Assembly (NCBI GenBank): GCA_965262605.1
Contig: CBDHFN010000003.1
Span: forward strand, 744,001 to 808,000
Source: CBDHFN01 sp965262605
GTDB lineage: Bacteria > Pseudomonadota > Alphaproteobacteria > JASGCL01
Direction of reading: 5' to 3'
DNA: 64,000 nt
In this document: positions 44,706-52,694 of the stretch, piece after piece
Layout of the letters: every line of letters starts with the position of its first letter
How positions within the stretch are numbered: position 1 is the stretch's first letter
Translations under genes and position numbers: made by a program
Notes under the pieces: generated by a model
Seen by the model: only the letters and a program-made list of their open reading frames with translations
The model's database searches: none
Told to the model about the DNA's origin: nothing

Positions 44706-45412
44706 TGTCCAATCGCATCATTATTTTAGACACAGAAACCACTGGACTTGCCGCCAAAAATGGCGATAAATTAGTTGAAATTGGGGCGATTGAATGCCAT
44801 GGTTTTACCATTGGGCGCAGTTTTCAGCAATATATTAACCCCGAACGCGATGTGCCGATGGAGGCAGAAAAAATTCATGGTTTAAGCACAAAATTTTTGC
44901 AAAAATATCCGACTTTTGTGGAAATAATTCCAAAATTTTTGGAATTTATTGGCGATTCCCCCTTGGTAATTCATAATGCAAGCTTTGATATGGGATTTAT
45001 AAATTATCAGCTTGAAGAATGCGGTTATCCGAAAATTAGCGACAAGCGAATTATTGATTCATTAATCATTGCCCGAAAGAAATTTCCGGGGGCGCAAGCC
45101 TCATTAGACGCTTTATGCCGCCGCTTTGGTATAGATAATTCTAACCGCGAATTTCATGGTGCTTTGTTAGACGCCGAATTATTATGCGAAGTTTGGATTG
45201 AATTAAATGGCGGACGGCAAAATAATTTTGATTTAACCATCAATAATCAACCCAATGAAATGGTGAATGATAATATTTCCGCAAAAATAATCAATGCTTC
45301 GCCCTTGCAAATGCGCCCATCGCGGCAATTTCCGATTGATGAAACCGAATTTCTGGCGCATCAAAATATGGTGCAAACAAAAATTAAAAATGCACTTTGG
45401 CTTGCATCTTAA
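44705..45412 (+). CDS. dnaQ: DNA polymerase III epsilon subunit (3'-5' exonuclease)
   Basis: A 235-residue DEDDh exonuclease that proofreads for the replicative polymerase. The metal ligands are visible: Asp9 and Glu11 (LDTETTG), Asp95 (HNASFDMGF), His151 and Asp156 (FHGALLDAEL). The C-terminal tail (about 180-235) is the polymerase-binding part. It overlaps the TPR gene by one base (TAATG). Confidence 0.93.
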   Translation: MSNRIIILDTETTGLAAKNGDKLVEIGAIECHGFTIGRSFQQYINPERDVPMEAEKIHGLSTKFLQKYPTFVEIIPKFLEFIGDSPLVIHNASFDMGFINYQLEECGYPKISDKRIIDSLIIARKKFPGAQASLDALCRRFGIDNSNREFHGALLDAELLCEVWIELNGGRQNNFDLTINNQPNEMVNDNISAKIINASPLQMRPSRQFPIDETEFLAHQNMVQTKIKNALWLAS

Positions 45413-45495
45413 AATCCTGTAATTATTGCCATTGCTAATGAAATTTTCAAAATTATTGGGGATTCAACTATATTTCAAGTAATTGTTTTTTTTAC

Positions 45496-45524
45496 TTGAC
45501 ATTACTTAAATTATTTGGTATATG
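45496..45524 (+). promoter_or_regulatory. Predicted sigma-70 promoter of flagellin
   Basis: TTGACA (45496-45501), 17-base spacer, TATATG (45519-45524). No TGGCAC-N5-TTGC sigma-54 site is seen in the gap, in contrast to flgE. Confidence 0.5.
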
Positions 45525-45615
45525 TTATTTATGGTTAGCAGAAGGTTAGCCTTGAAATTGGGTGAAACCCATAAGACAATTGGGGTTAGAATGACTTCAA
45601 TATTTCATACCTAGA

Positions 45616-45765
45616 ATGGGATTGATGAGTGCAATTGTAATGCGTGTGCGAGCTAAGTTAGTATCCACCAGAGTTTATTGTGATTATTATGAACAGCCAT
45701 ATTGGTTTTTCTTTATTTTAGGCTACCTTCAACCAAAAAAGCGCATGATTCTTAATGGTATTTAA
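45616..45765 (+). CDS. Possible 49-codon ORF in the flagellin leader
   Basis: Starts MGLMSAIVMRVRAK and ends KKRMILNGI, with an aromatic stretch in the middle (YCDYYEQPYWFFF). It ends 76 bases before flagellin. A weak AGAATGG precedes it, and there is an in-frame stop 24 bases upstream. It may be a chance frame; a leader peptide or small membrane protein is possible. Confidence 0.25.
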   Translation: MGLMSAIVMRVRAKLVSTRVYCDYYEQPYWFFFILGYLQPKKRMILNGI

Positions 45766-45841
45766 GATATTGGCAGTTTTTATGGTGTTTTTCCATGTTT
45801 AACCGCCCAGAACGGGCAATTTAACCTAGAAAGGTAAGACA

Positions 45842-46822
45842 ATGACGGCTATTACTTTATCTGCATCGCAGAGGAGGAACTTACTATCTTTGCAAGATAC
45901 GCAAGTCCTCGCAGACCGAACAAACATACGATTAGCAACAGGCAAGCGGGTCAATAATGTATCCGATGACGCGGTAAGCTTCTTCCGCTCACGGGCATTA
46001 GTGCAACGCGCCGAAGATTTTTCTATTCGTCAAGATAATATCACCCAAGGTATTGAAACAATCAACGCCACGCTGACAGCGGTGGATGCTATTGATTCAC
46101 TTTTGAAGCAATTGCGGGGCATAACCGAGGCGACCAGAAGTCAGCTACGCACTGAACGAATTGCTTCAACCAGTCAATTTCGCGAAATATTTCGGCAAAT
46201 TAGCTTAGTTATTAACGATGCTTCTTACCAAGGGTTAAATTTATTAAATTCCACTGCCAATAAATTAGTGGTATTTTTTGGCACAAAATCAGCATCAACT
46301 TTAACTGTGCGCGGGCTTTCGTTAAATGCTTATTCCAAAGTAGATGGGAATAATAGTTATGTTACTTCTTTTAATTCCAATCATTTATTTACCCAATTTA
46401 TTGCATTTAAAGGCAATGCAAATGGTTCGGATATTACGGTGCAATTTTCCCGTATTTTTACATCAGTCGCCAAAGCCGCAAATGGCGCGCAAATTGGTGG
46501 ATTTGGATTTTCCAATATTGGTGATAATAATTCCAATGTTAATGACATTGACAGGACTATCACAAGATTGGATTCGGCTATCACAAGGTTAAGGGCGCAT
46601 GCCGCTATTTTTGGCTCAAATGCTTCTATCTTGACGACAAGACAGACATTCACCAAAAATTACATTAATACGCTAAGAACGGGCGCAGATTCGCTTGTTC
46701 TTGCGGACTTAAACGAAGAAGCCGCGTCTTCGGTGGTGCTACAAACCCGCCAGCAATTGGGAATTAATGCCCTGAAATTATCAGGCAATCAGACCCAAGC
46801 TATCGTTTCCTTAATTCAATAA
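45842..46822 (+). CDS. Flagellin
   Basis: A 326-residue flagellin. N-terminal D0/D1 pattern SASQRRNLLSLQDTQVLADR, LATGKRVNNVSDDAVSFFRS; C-terminal D1/D0 EEAASSVVLQTRQQLGINALKLSG, both typical. The variable middle is short (about 150-230), giving a small filament subunit as in other alphaproteobacteria. No other filament gene is beside it; the hook gene flgE is 6 kb away. Confidence 0.94.
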   Translation: MTAITLSASQRRNLLSLQDTQVLADRTNIRLATGKRVNNVSDDAVSFFRSRALVQRAEDFSIRQDNITQGIETINATLTAVDAIDSLLKQLRGITEATRSQLRTERIASTSQFREIFRQISLVINDASYQGLNLLNSTANKLVVFFGTKSASTLTVRGLSLNAYSKVDGNNSYVTSFNSNHLFTQFIAFKGNANGSDITVQFSRIFTSVAKAANGAQIGGFGFSNIGDNNSNVNDIDRTITRLDSAITRLRAHAAIFGSNASILTTRQTFTKNYINTLRTGADSLVLADLNEEAASSVVLQTRQQLGINALKLSGNQTQAIVSLIQ

Positions 46823-46859
46823 TAAATAATTATTGAAGCATCAAAAAGTTGCCAATAAA

Positions 46860-46914
46860 GCAGGCGGTGGGATTAGCCGTCAACTTATTGCCCATCGCCT
46901 GCGGCATCTTTTTT
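46860..46914 (+). terminator. Rho-independent terminator of flagellin
   Basis: GCAGGCGGTGGG pairs with CCCATCGCCTGC (a 12-bp stem with one bulge) across a ~20-base loop, followed by GGCATCTTTTTTCTT. Confidence 0.8.
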
Positions 46915-47000
46915 CTTAATTAATAAGTTGAACGAGTTAATGAATAATAAATTCTGGAATTTATTACTCTTTACCCCGCTATGGTCCGAAAAAGCGGTTT

Positions 47001-47028
47001 GCCCTGTTGGAAATCAACCCAACAGGGC
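47001..47028. terminator. 10-bp hairpin, possible bidirectional terminator
   Basis: GCCCTGTTGG (47001-47010) pairs with CCAACAGGGC (47019-47028). Rightward it is followed by ATTGGGTTTT, leftward by a CTTTTTC run, so it may end either flagellin or pccA transcription. Confidence 0.6.
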
Positions 47029-47120
47029 ATTGGGTTTTATAATGCTATAAGCATTGGGTTTTATAATGCTATAAGCATTGGGTTTTATAATGCTATAAGC
47101 ATTGGGCTTTATAATGCTAT
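47027..47120. repeat. 24-base tandem repeat, about 3.9 copies
   Basis: Units at 47027, 47051 and 47075 are GCATTGGGTTTTATAATG plus CTATAA (24 bases), and a fourth from 47099 has one T-to-C change and an incomplete end. Each unit can form a short GCATT/AATGC hairpin. There are no spacers, so it is not a CRISPR. Confidence 0.9.
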
Positions 47121-47136
47121 TTATTACGGGTTATTT

Positions 47137-49098
47137 TTACGCTAATTCCATGATTAAGCTTTCAAATTTGACAGCTTCGCCGATTTTCGTATGAATAATT
47201 TTAATTTCACCATCATGCGTGGCGCGCAAGATATTTTCCATTTTCATTGCTTCCATGGTGGCAATTTCTTGCCCTGCTTTAATATTATCGCCAATTTTCA
47301 CGGCAATTCGGGTAATTACGCCGGGCATCGGTGCCAAAATTTCCTTCGCCGAATGGGTGGAATCATATTTAAGCATAATTCGTCGTTGCGGGGCAATTCG
47401 GGCGGGCATAATTTGCATGGTTAAGCGCAAACCATCTTGGCTGATGGTGATATTTTGCTGATAATGATGAATAATTGCTTGATATTCCGTGCCATTTTGC
47501 CGATAATTCATGACTAATTGATTGGGGTGCCACGCAGTTTCAATCGCTATATTTTCCTGATTTTGATTGCTTAATAAATATAACCCCTCACGGCATTGGA
47601 TTTGGTAAGCAATTTCGCTATCATCTGGACTGACAAAGGCGATTAATTCATGCGTGGAAAATTTCGGCAAATTTTCAATAATTGCGCTAATAACCATTGC
47701 TAAACGCACAAAATTATCGGGGTTTTTCGGGGTTTGTAATTGGGCGGTTAAGCCATCGGGATATTCTTCGGCGATAAAATTTGTCGTGGTAATGCCTGAT
47801 TTAAAGCGCGGATGGGCAATTAAATGTTGCAAAAATGCCAAATTATGCGCCACGCCATTGATGCCATAACCATTCATCGCTTGGCGAATATGGGCGATTG
47901 CTTCATCACGATTCGCGCCATATGCGATTAATTTGGCAATCATCGGATCGTAATATATAGATATTTCCGACCCCGTGCTTACCCCAGTATCAACGCGAAT
48001 ATGCGCCGATTCTTTGGGTGGTAGGTAATAACTAAGCCGTCCGATAGATGGTAAAAAACTATGGGTTGGGTCTTCGGCATAAACGCGCGCTTCAATCGCA
48101 TGACCTGTTAATTTAATATCATCTTGACTAAACGCTAATTTTTCACCCCTTGCAATGCGAATCATCCATTCCACTAAATCCAAGCCAGTAATGGCTTCGG
48201 TAATGGGATGTTCAACTTGCAATCTGGTATTCATTTCCAAAAAATAAAAATTTTGGTCTTTATCCACAATAAATTCCACGGTGCCTGCGCTGAAATAACC
48301 GACAGCGCGCGCCAAAGCAACGGCTTGTTCGCCCATTTTTTGCCGAGTTTGCGCAGATATAAACGGGCTTGGTGCCTCTTCAATTACTTTTTGATGCCTG
48401 CGCTGCAATGAACATTCGCGTTCGCCACAATAAATAATATTACCATGTTGGTCGCCCAAAATTTGAATTTCAATATGATGGGGTTCTTGAATGAATTTTT
48501 CAATAAAAACTCTGTCATCGCCAAAACTGCTTTTTGCTTCGTTCATTGCCGATTGCAACCCTGAAATTGTTTCTTGGTCATTAAACGCAAGGCGCATACC
48601 TTTACCGCCACCGCCCGCCGATGCTTTAAGCATCACGGGATAGCCAATTTGCTGGGCAATTTTTACAGCATCTGCTGGGTCTTTTATCGGTTCATTCACG
48701 CCGGGCACGCAACTAACTCCAGCCTTAATGGCTAATTTTTTGGACGAAATTTTATCGCCCATATCGCTTACCGCATTGACAGGTGGTCCAATAAAAATTA
48801 TATTTTCGGCTTTTAAACGCTTGGCAAATTCTTGATTTTCCGATAAAAAACCATAACCGGGGTGAACTGCGTCCGCCCCCGTTGCCTTGATAGCAGTGAT
48901 AATTTTATCAATCGCTAAATAAGATTGATTAGTCGGTGATGCACCAATATAATAAGCCTCGTCCGCCATTTTAGTATGCACAGCATCCGCATCGGCGTCC
49001 GAATAAACCGCCACAGTGGCAATGCCCATTTTTTTAGCGCTACGCATTACTCGGCAAGCAATTTCACCGCGATTGGCAATTAAAATTTTCTTTATCAC
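47137..49098 (-). CDS. pccA: Propionyl/acetyl-CoA carboxylase alpha (biotin carboxylase + BCCP)
   Basis: A 653-residue alpha subunit: biotin carboxylase domain starting MIKKILIANRGEIACRVMR, ATP-grasp loop MLKASAGGGGKGMRL, GERECSLQRRHQKVIEEAPSP, FLEMNTRLQVEHP, then the BT domain and the C-terminal biotinyl domain with the lysine in EAMKMEN. The start codon is GTG, with AAGGAG 9-14 bases before it. It is the last gene of an operon whose second and third genes are unrelated. Confidence 0.94.
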   Translation of the reverse strand: MIKKILIANRGEIACRVMRSAKKMGIATVAVYSDADADAVHTKMADEAYYIGASPTNQSYLAIDKIITAIKATGADAVHPGYGFLSENQEFAKRLKAENIIFIGPPVNAVSDMGDKISSKKLAIKAGVSCVPGVNEPIKDPADAVKIAQQIGYPVMLKASAGGGGKGMRLAFNDQETISGLQSAMNEAKSSFGDDRVFIEKFIQEPHHIEIQILGDQHGNIIYCGERECSLQRRHQKVIEEAPSPFISAQTRQKMGEQAVALARAVGYFSAGTVEFIVDKDQNFYFLEMNTRLQVEHPITEAITGLDLVEWMIRIARGEKLAFSQDDIKLTGHAIEARVYAEDPTHSFLPSIGRLSYYLPPKESAHIRVDTGVSTGSEISIYYDPMIAKLIAYGANRDEAIAHIRQAMNGYGINGVAHNLAFLQHLIAHPRFKSGITTTNFIAEEYPDGLTAQLQTPKNPDNFVRLAMVISAIIENLPKFSTHELIAFVSPDDSEIAYQIQCREGLYLLSNQNQENIAIETAWHPNQLVMNYRQNGTEYQAIIHHYQQNITISQDGLRLTMQIMPARIAPQRRIMLKYDSTHSAKEILAPMPGVITRIAVKIGDNIKAGQEIATMEAMKMENILRATHDGEIKIIHTKIGEAVKFESLIMELA

Positions 49099-49114
49099 TT
49101 TTTTTCTCCTTAAA

Positions 49115-49702
49115 TTAAGGTATTAAGCATTTTTTTATGCCTAAAACTAAATGTTTAAAACTGGGGGAGCGGGTATTATTAATATCAAGATAAGGTGCAA
49201 TTTTTTGTGCCCCTAGATTTTCTTCATATTTATTTTTAGTTAATTCTTTGATTTTTTGTTTAGCATTATTTAATTTATCGGGATTTCGGAATAATTTATT
49301 ATTTTGAATATTTTTTAAATTATTTATATCATAAGCCAACTCAACAGCGTTTAAATCAGCCAAATAAAAACTTTCCAATTCATGGCAAGCAATTCGGATT
49401 AACAACCTATCTTTATCTTTAATTGGACATAATTCTTCAATTTCTTGCTTTAATTGCCGACAATCATTGGAATCTTGGTCAATTAAAATGATAAATTTTG
49501 CATGGGGATTAAGATAATATTGTATTTTCTTTGTTATTCGTTTCTTTAAATCTTGCTTGCCGTCAAAATAAATATATTGTGCCGCAATGTTTTGATTATT
49601 TGTAAAAATTTTTGGCACAATAATTTCTAACATAGTTTTAGCCGATTTTTCTTCCAAGAAAAATACCAACTCAATATGGTTATAATTCATAACTTCATTC
49701 AT
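49115..49702 (-). CDS. DUF4276 (TOPRIM-like) family protein
   Basis: A 195-residue protein. Pattern FFLEEKSAKTML near the N-terminus (Glu17/Glu18), IILIDQDSNDC with Asp75 and Asp77, and IACHELESFYLAD. The acidic set resembles the TOPRIM-like catalytic core, and members are usually encoded directly after an AAA ATPase, as here (4-base overlap). Such pairs are found among phage-defence and toxin-like systems (OLD, RloAB and similar); a nuclease role here is inference. 16 bases separate it from pccA. Confidence 0.8.
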   Translation of the reverse strand: MNEVMNYNHIELVFFLEEKSAKTMLEIIVPKIFTNNQNIAAQYIYFDGKQDLKKRITKKIQYYLNPHAKFIILIDQDSNDCRQLKQEIEELCPIKDKDRLLIRIACHELESFYLADLNAVELAYDINNLKNIQNNKLFRNPDKLNNAKQKIKELTKNKYEENLGAQKIAPYLDINNTRSPSFKHLVLGIKKCLIP

Positions 49703-50892
49703 AATGGGCTTACCCCGTTAAACCACCCCTCACGCCATAAATAGCCCATTTTATCGCCATTTTCCATATATTTCTTTACTTGGGCGTTGTCACTTGCCCG
49801 ATGAATTTTGCTAAAGCCATTTTTCTTTTCCAGCCAAAAAACTTCATCAACTTTACAGCCATTTAGAAAATCTGGGGAATGGGTTGAAGCAAAAACTTGC
49901 CCACCGCGTTCGGAATATTGCCGAAATTCTTCGGCAATAATTGGCATTAATTCTGAATATAATTGATTTTCTGGTTCTTCAATACATAATAACGGATGGG
50001 GTTTTGGATCATATAATAATATTAAATAAGCAAACATTTTAATGGTGCCATCTGATACAAATCTATCAATAAAGGGTCTATTAAAAGCTTTTTCCTTAAA
50101 TCTTAGCAATAATGTGCCATCTTCTTGTAATTTTGATTCAATGGAATCAATACCCGTTATTCGTGATTTCATTTTATCAATAATTTGGGCAAAAATGATT
50201 GGGTAATTATCATGATAATAACGGGCGACTAAGGGTAAGTTATCGCCAAATTTACTTAAATGTTCAGATGGCATGTTTAGTGACTTTGAACCTCTTGCCT
50301 CGTTAATATGAAAATCGGATATGCGCCACGATTCCAATAATTTTTTTAATGCAACCCCCGCATTAAATTGTTCAAAAATACTTAAGCCTTTGACTGCCAA
50401 AGTATAGTTATTGCTAAGAGTATATTCAGATAAGTTAGGTTTTGATGCAATATTAGTATCTTTTTCATTAATTATTGCTTTACCAATGCCATTTGAAAAA
50501 TCTAAAAAATGAAATGGTTTACCATGTTCCATGCCCCGCCTATGTTTTAATATTTCTTGTTCAATATAGGCTTGCCCATTTTCTTCATTAATTTTTAATA
50601 TATAAGTTATAATGGGACTTTTATTTTTTTCATCTTTTTCACGAAATTTAATTTCAATTTCAATGGCTTCGTTATTGGTGCCATAACTTACAACTCTCTC
50701 AAATCTTCCCCGTTTATCTAAGGCTTGCCTGACATCTGTGGTTAAACAATCATGCAAAAATCCAAACACATCAAACAGGCTCGACTTGCCCGTGCCGTTA
50801 GCACCAATAAATACGGCAAAATTTGGTATATTTTTAACATCCAAATCTTTAAACATTTTATAATTTTTAACTTTTAAGTGTAAAATTTTCAT
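49699..50892 (-). CDS. OLD/RloA-like AAA-family (SMC-type) ATPase
   Basis: A 397-residue ABC/SMC-like ATPase of the AAA_21 type: N-terminal LHLKVKNYKMFKDLDVKNI, Walker A GANGTGKSS (30-38), and in the C-terminal half Walker B LLCIEEPENQLY and the switch segment FASTHSPDFLNG. No membrane segment. It starts 14 bases after the pccB stop with an AAGGGG ribosome site and no visible promoter, so it is transcribed with pccB and pccA. Confidence 0.88.
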   Translation of the reverse strand: MKILHLKVKNYKMFKDLDVKNIPNFAVFIGANGTGKSSLFDVFGFLHDCLTTDVRQALDKRGRFERVVSYGTNNEAIEIEIKFREKDEKNKSPIITYILKINEENGQAYIEQEILKHRRGMEHGKPFHFLDFSNGIGKAIINEKDTNIASKPNLSEYTLSNNYTLAVKGLSIFEQFNAGVALKKLLESWRISDFHINEARGSKSLNMPSEHLSKFGDNLPLVARYYHDNYPIIFAQIIDKMKSRITGIDSIESKLQEDGTLLLRFKEKAFNRPFIDRFVSDGTIKMFAYLILLYDPKPHPLLCIEEPENQLYSELMPIIAEEFRQYSERGGQVFASTHSPDFLNGCKVDEVFWLEKKNGFSKIHRASDNAQVKKYMENGDKMGYLWREGWFNGVSPL

Positions 50893-50906
50893 TGATTACC
50901 CCTTAA

Positions 50907-52439
50907 TCACAGCGGAATATTACCATGCTTGCGCCATGGATTTTGAATTTTTTTATTAATTAAGCGATGCAGTGATTTAATGATTTTATCGCGGGTTTCA
51001 TGGGGAAAAATAATATCATCAATATAACCCTTGGACGCGGCGACAAAGGGGTTGGCGAATTTTTCTTTATATTCCGCCGTGCGTATCGCAATTTTTTGTT
51101 CATCATTTTTATCGGCACGAAAAATTATTTCCACCGCCCCTTTTGCGCCCATTACAGCAATTTCGGCTGAAGGCCAAGCATAATTTGCATCACCGCGCAA
51201 ATGCTTAGAACTCATCACATCATATGCACCGCCATAGGCTTTGCGGGTAATAATGGTAATTTTTGGCACTGTGGCTTCGGCATAGGCGTATAATAATTTT
51301 GCGCCATGTTTAATAATACCGCCATATTCTTGGGTTGTGCCCGGCATGAATCCCGGCACATCAACAAAAGTTACAATCGGAATATTAAAGCAATCACAAA
51401 ACCGCACGAATCTTGCGGCTTTGCGTGAAGCGTCAATGTCCAAGCACCCCGCCAAAACCATGGGTTGATTGGCGACTATGCCGACTGATTGCCCATCATA
51501 TCGGGCAAAACCAATGATAATATTTGCCGCATAATTGGGCTGTAATTCAAAAAAATCGCCGAAATCAGCGGTTTTGGTAATTAATTCTTTAATATCATAG
51601 GGTATATTGGGGTTGACAGGCACTAAATTATCCAATGAATATTCTTTGCGATAAATGGGTGATTCGGCGGGGGCTTTTGGTGTTTTTTCGTGGTTATTAT
51701 TGGGCAGAAATTGCATGAATTTGCGCATTTCCAATAAAGCAACCACATCATTTTCAAAACTGCCATCAGCGACACCACTTTTGCGCGTGTGCATTTTTGA
51801 ACCGCCCAAATCCTCGGCGGATATGGTCTCACCCGTCACGGTTTTAACCACTTCGGGTCCCGTTACAAACATATAGGAACTATGGTCAACCATAAAGGTA
51901 AAATCGGTAATTGCGGGCGAATAAACCGCGCCACCCGCGCAAGGTCCCATGATTAATGAAATTTGCGGCACAACCCCAGATGCCAGCACATTTTGCAAAA
52001 ATACATCGGCATACCCCGCCAAAGAATCTATGCCTTCTTGAATTCTTGCGCCGCCCGAATCGTTAAGCCCAATCACGGGCGCGCCATTATCAATGGCGGC
52101 TTGCATAATTTTCATAATTTTTTTGGCATGAGTTGCCGACAAAGAACCGCCATAAACAGTGAAATCTTGACTGAATACATAAACCATGCGCCCGTTAATT
52201 GTGCCACAACCGCAAACCACACCATCACCGGTAATGCGGGTTGCGTCCATGCCAAAATCATGGCATTGATGCTCCATTAACACATCCCATTCATCAAAAC
52301 TATTTTCGTCCAATAAAACTTGAATCCGTTCACGCGCCGTTAACTTGCCCTTAGCATGTTGGGCGGCTATTCTTTCTTCGCCGCCACCTAAATTAGCTTC
52401 GGCGCGTTTTTGTGATAATTTATCTATAATTTCTTGCAT
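50907..52439 (-). CDS. pccB: Propionyl-CoA carboxylase beta (carboxyltransferase)
   Basis: A 510-residue carboxyltransferase subunit that transfers CO2 from biotin to propionyl-CoA, giving methylmalonyl-CoA. Seen: GKLTARERIQVLLDENSFDE, YVFSQDFTVYGGSLSATHAKKI, the acyl-CoA loop GAPVIGLNDSGGARIQEG, GPCAGGAVYSPA and the biotin site VDVPGFMPGTTQEYGGIIKHG. First gene of the operon pccB-ATPase-DUF4276-pccA. No mutase or epimerase gene is in the window. Confidence 0.95.
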   Translation of the reverse strand: MQEIIDKLSQKRAEANLGGGEERIAAQHAKGKLTARERIQVLLDENSFDEWDVLMEHQCHDFGMDATRITGDGVVCGCGTINGRMVYVFSQDFTVYGGSLSATHAKKIMKIMQAAIDNGAPVIGLNDSGGARIQEGIDSLAGYADVFLQNVLASGVVPQISLIMGPCAGGAVYSPAITDFTFMVDHSSYMFVTGPEVVKTVTGETISAEDLGGSKMHTRKSGVADGSFENDVVALLEMRKFMQFLPNNNHEKTPKAPAESPIYRKEYSLDNLVPVNPNIPYDIKELITKTADFGDFFELQPNYAANIIIGFARYDGQSVGIVANQPMVLAGCLDIDASRKAARFVRFCDCFNIPIVTFVDVPGFMPGTTQEYGGIIKHGAKLLYAYAEATVPKITIITRKAYGGAYDVMSSKHLRGDANYAWPSAEIAVMGAKGAVEIIFRADKNDEQKIAIRTAEYKEKFANPFVAASKGYIDDIIFPHETRDKIIKSLHRLINKKIQNPWRKHGNIPL

Positions 52440-52471
52440 TTTTCCCCCATATTATCACCATGTCCAATTTT

Positions 52472-52499
52472 ATTGTAATAGTATTATAAAAAATGTCAA
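52472..52499 (-). promoter_or_regulatory. Strong predicted sigma-70 promoter of the pcc operon
   Basis: Minus strand TTGACA (52494-52499), 16-base spacer, TACAAT (52472-52477). A GGGGGAA ribosome site precedes the pccB ATG. Confidence 0.7.
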
Positions 52500-52595
52500 G
52501 ATATTTGTATTTTGAGAATTATATACTAAAAATCCCCAATGAATACCAAAAATTCATTGATATGAAGCCTGCGCTTGCGCTTCGGTTTTTTTGGT

Positions 52596-52621
52596 AAAAC
52601 ATGCCATTCAAAGCATGTTTT
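52596..52621. repeat. 26-base dispersed palindrome, copy 2
   Basis: AAAACATGCCATTCAAAGCA then TGTTTT; the arms AAAACATGC and GCATGTTTT pair perfectly. It differs in one base from the minus-strand reading of 8407-8432. Confidence 0.8.
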
Positions 52622-52671
52622 GCGCCTAAACCCAGAGCGCATGCACCCACTTAAATATAATTTTTAATCTG

Positions 52672-52690
52672 ATTAGGGAATCAGGGTATA
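52672..52690 (-). repeat. 20-base dispersed repeat, copy 2
   Basis: Minus-strand TATACCCTGATTCCCTAAT, just after the flgE stop codon. Same family as 32603, 59531 and 59752. Confidence 0.75.
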
Positions 52691-52694
52691 GATA

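Larger units (their letters stand above)
45413..45841. other. Long leader region of the flagellin gene
   Basis: 429 bases between dnaQ and flagellin. It holds a sigma-70 promoter at 45496-45524, so the leader would be about 310 bases. It has a GCCC-AGAAC-GGGC hairpin at 45805-45817 just before the ribosome site (AGAAAGG), a small TGGGT-GAA-ACCCA hairpin near 45560, and an open frame of 49 codons (45616-45765). Confidence 0.65.
46823..47136. other. Intergenic gap with terminators and tandem repeats
   Basis: 314 bases between convergent flagellin and pccA. It holds the flagellin terminator (46860-46914), a second strong hairpin (47001-47028) and four 24-base tandem repeats (47027-47120). No gene is seen. 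Confidence 0.8.

Noticed and set aside
47027..47120. Possible CRISPR array
   Set aside because: The units are directly adjacent with no spacers.
49699..50892. ATPase as part of the carboxylase (e.g. a chaperone for biotin)
   Set aside because: The AAA_21 layout and the overlapping DUF4276 partner fit a stand-alone ATPase/nuclease pair; no link to biotin chemistry is visible.
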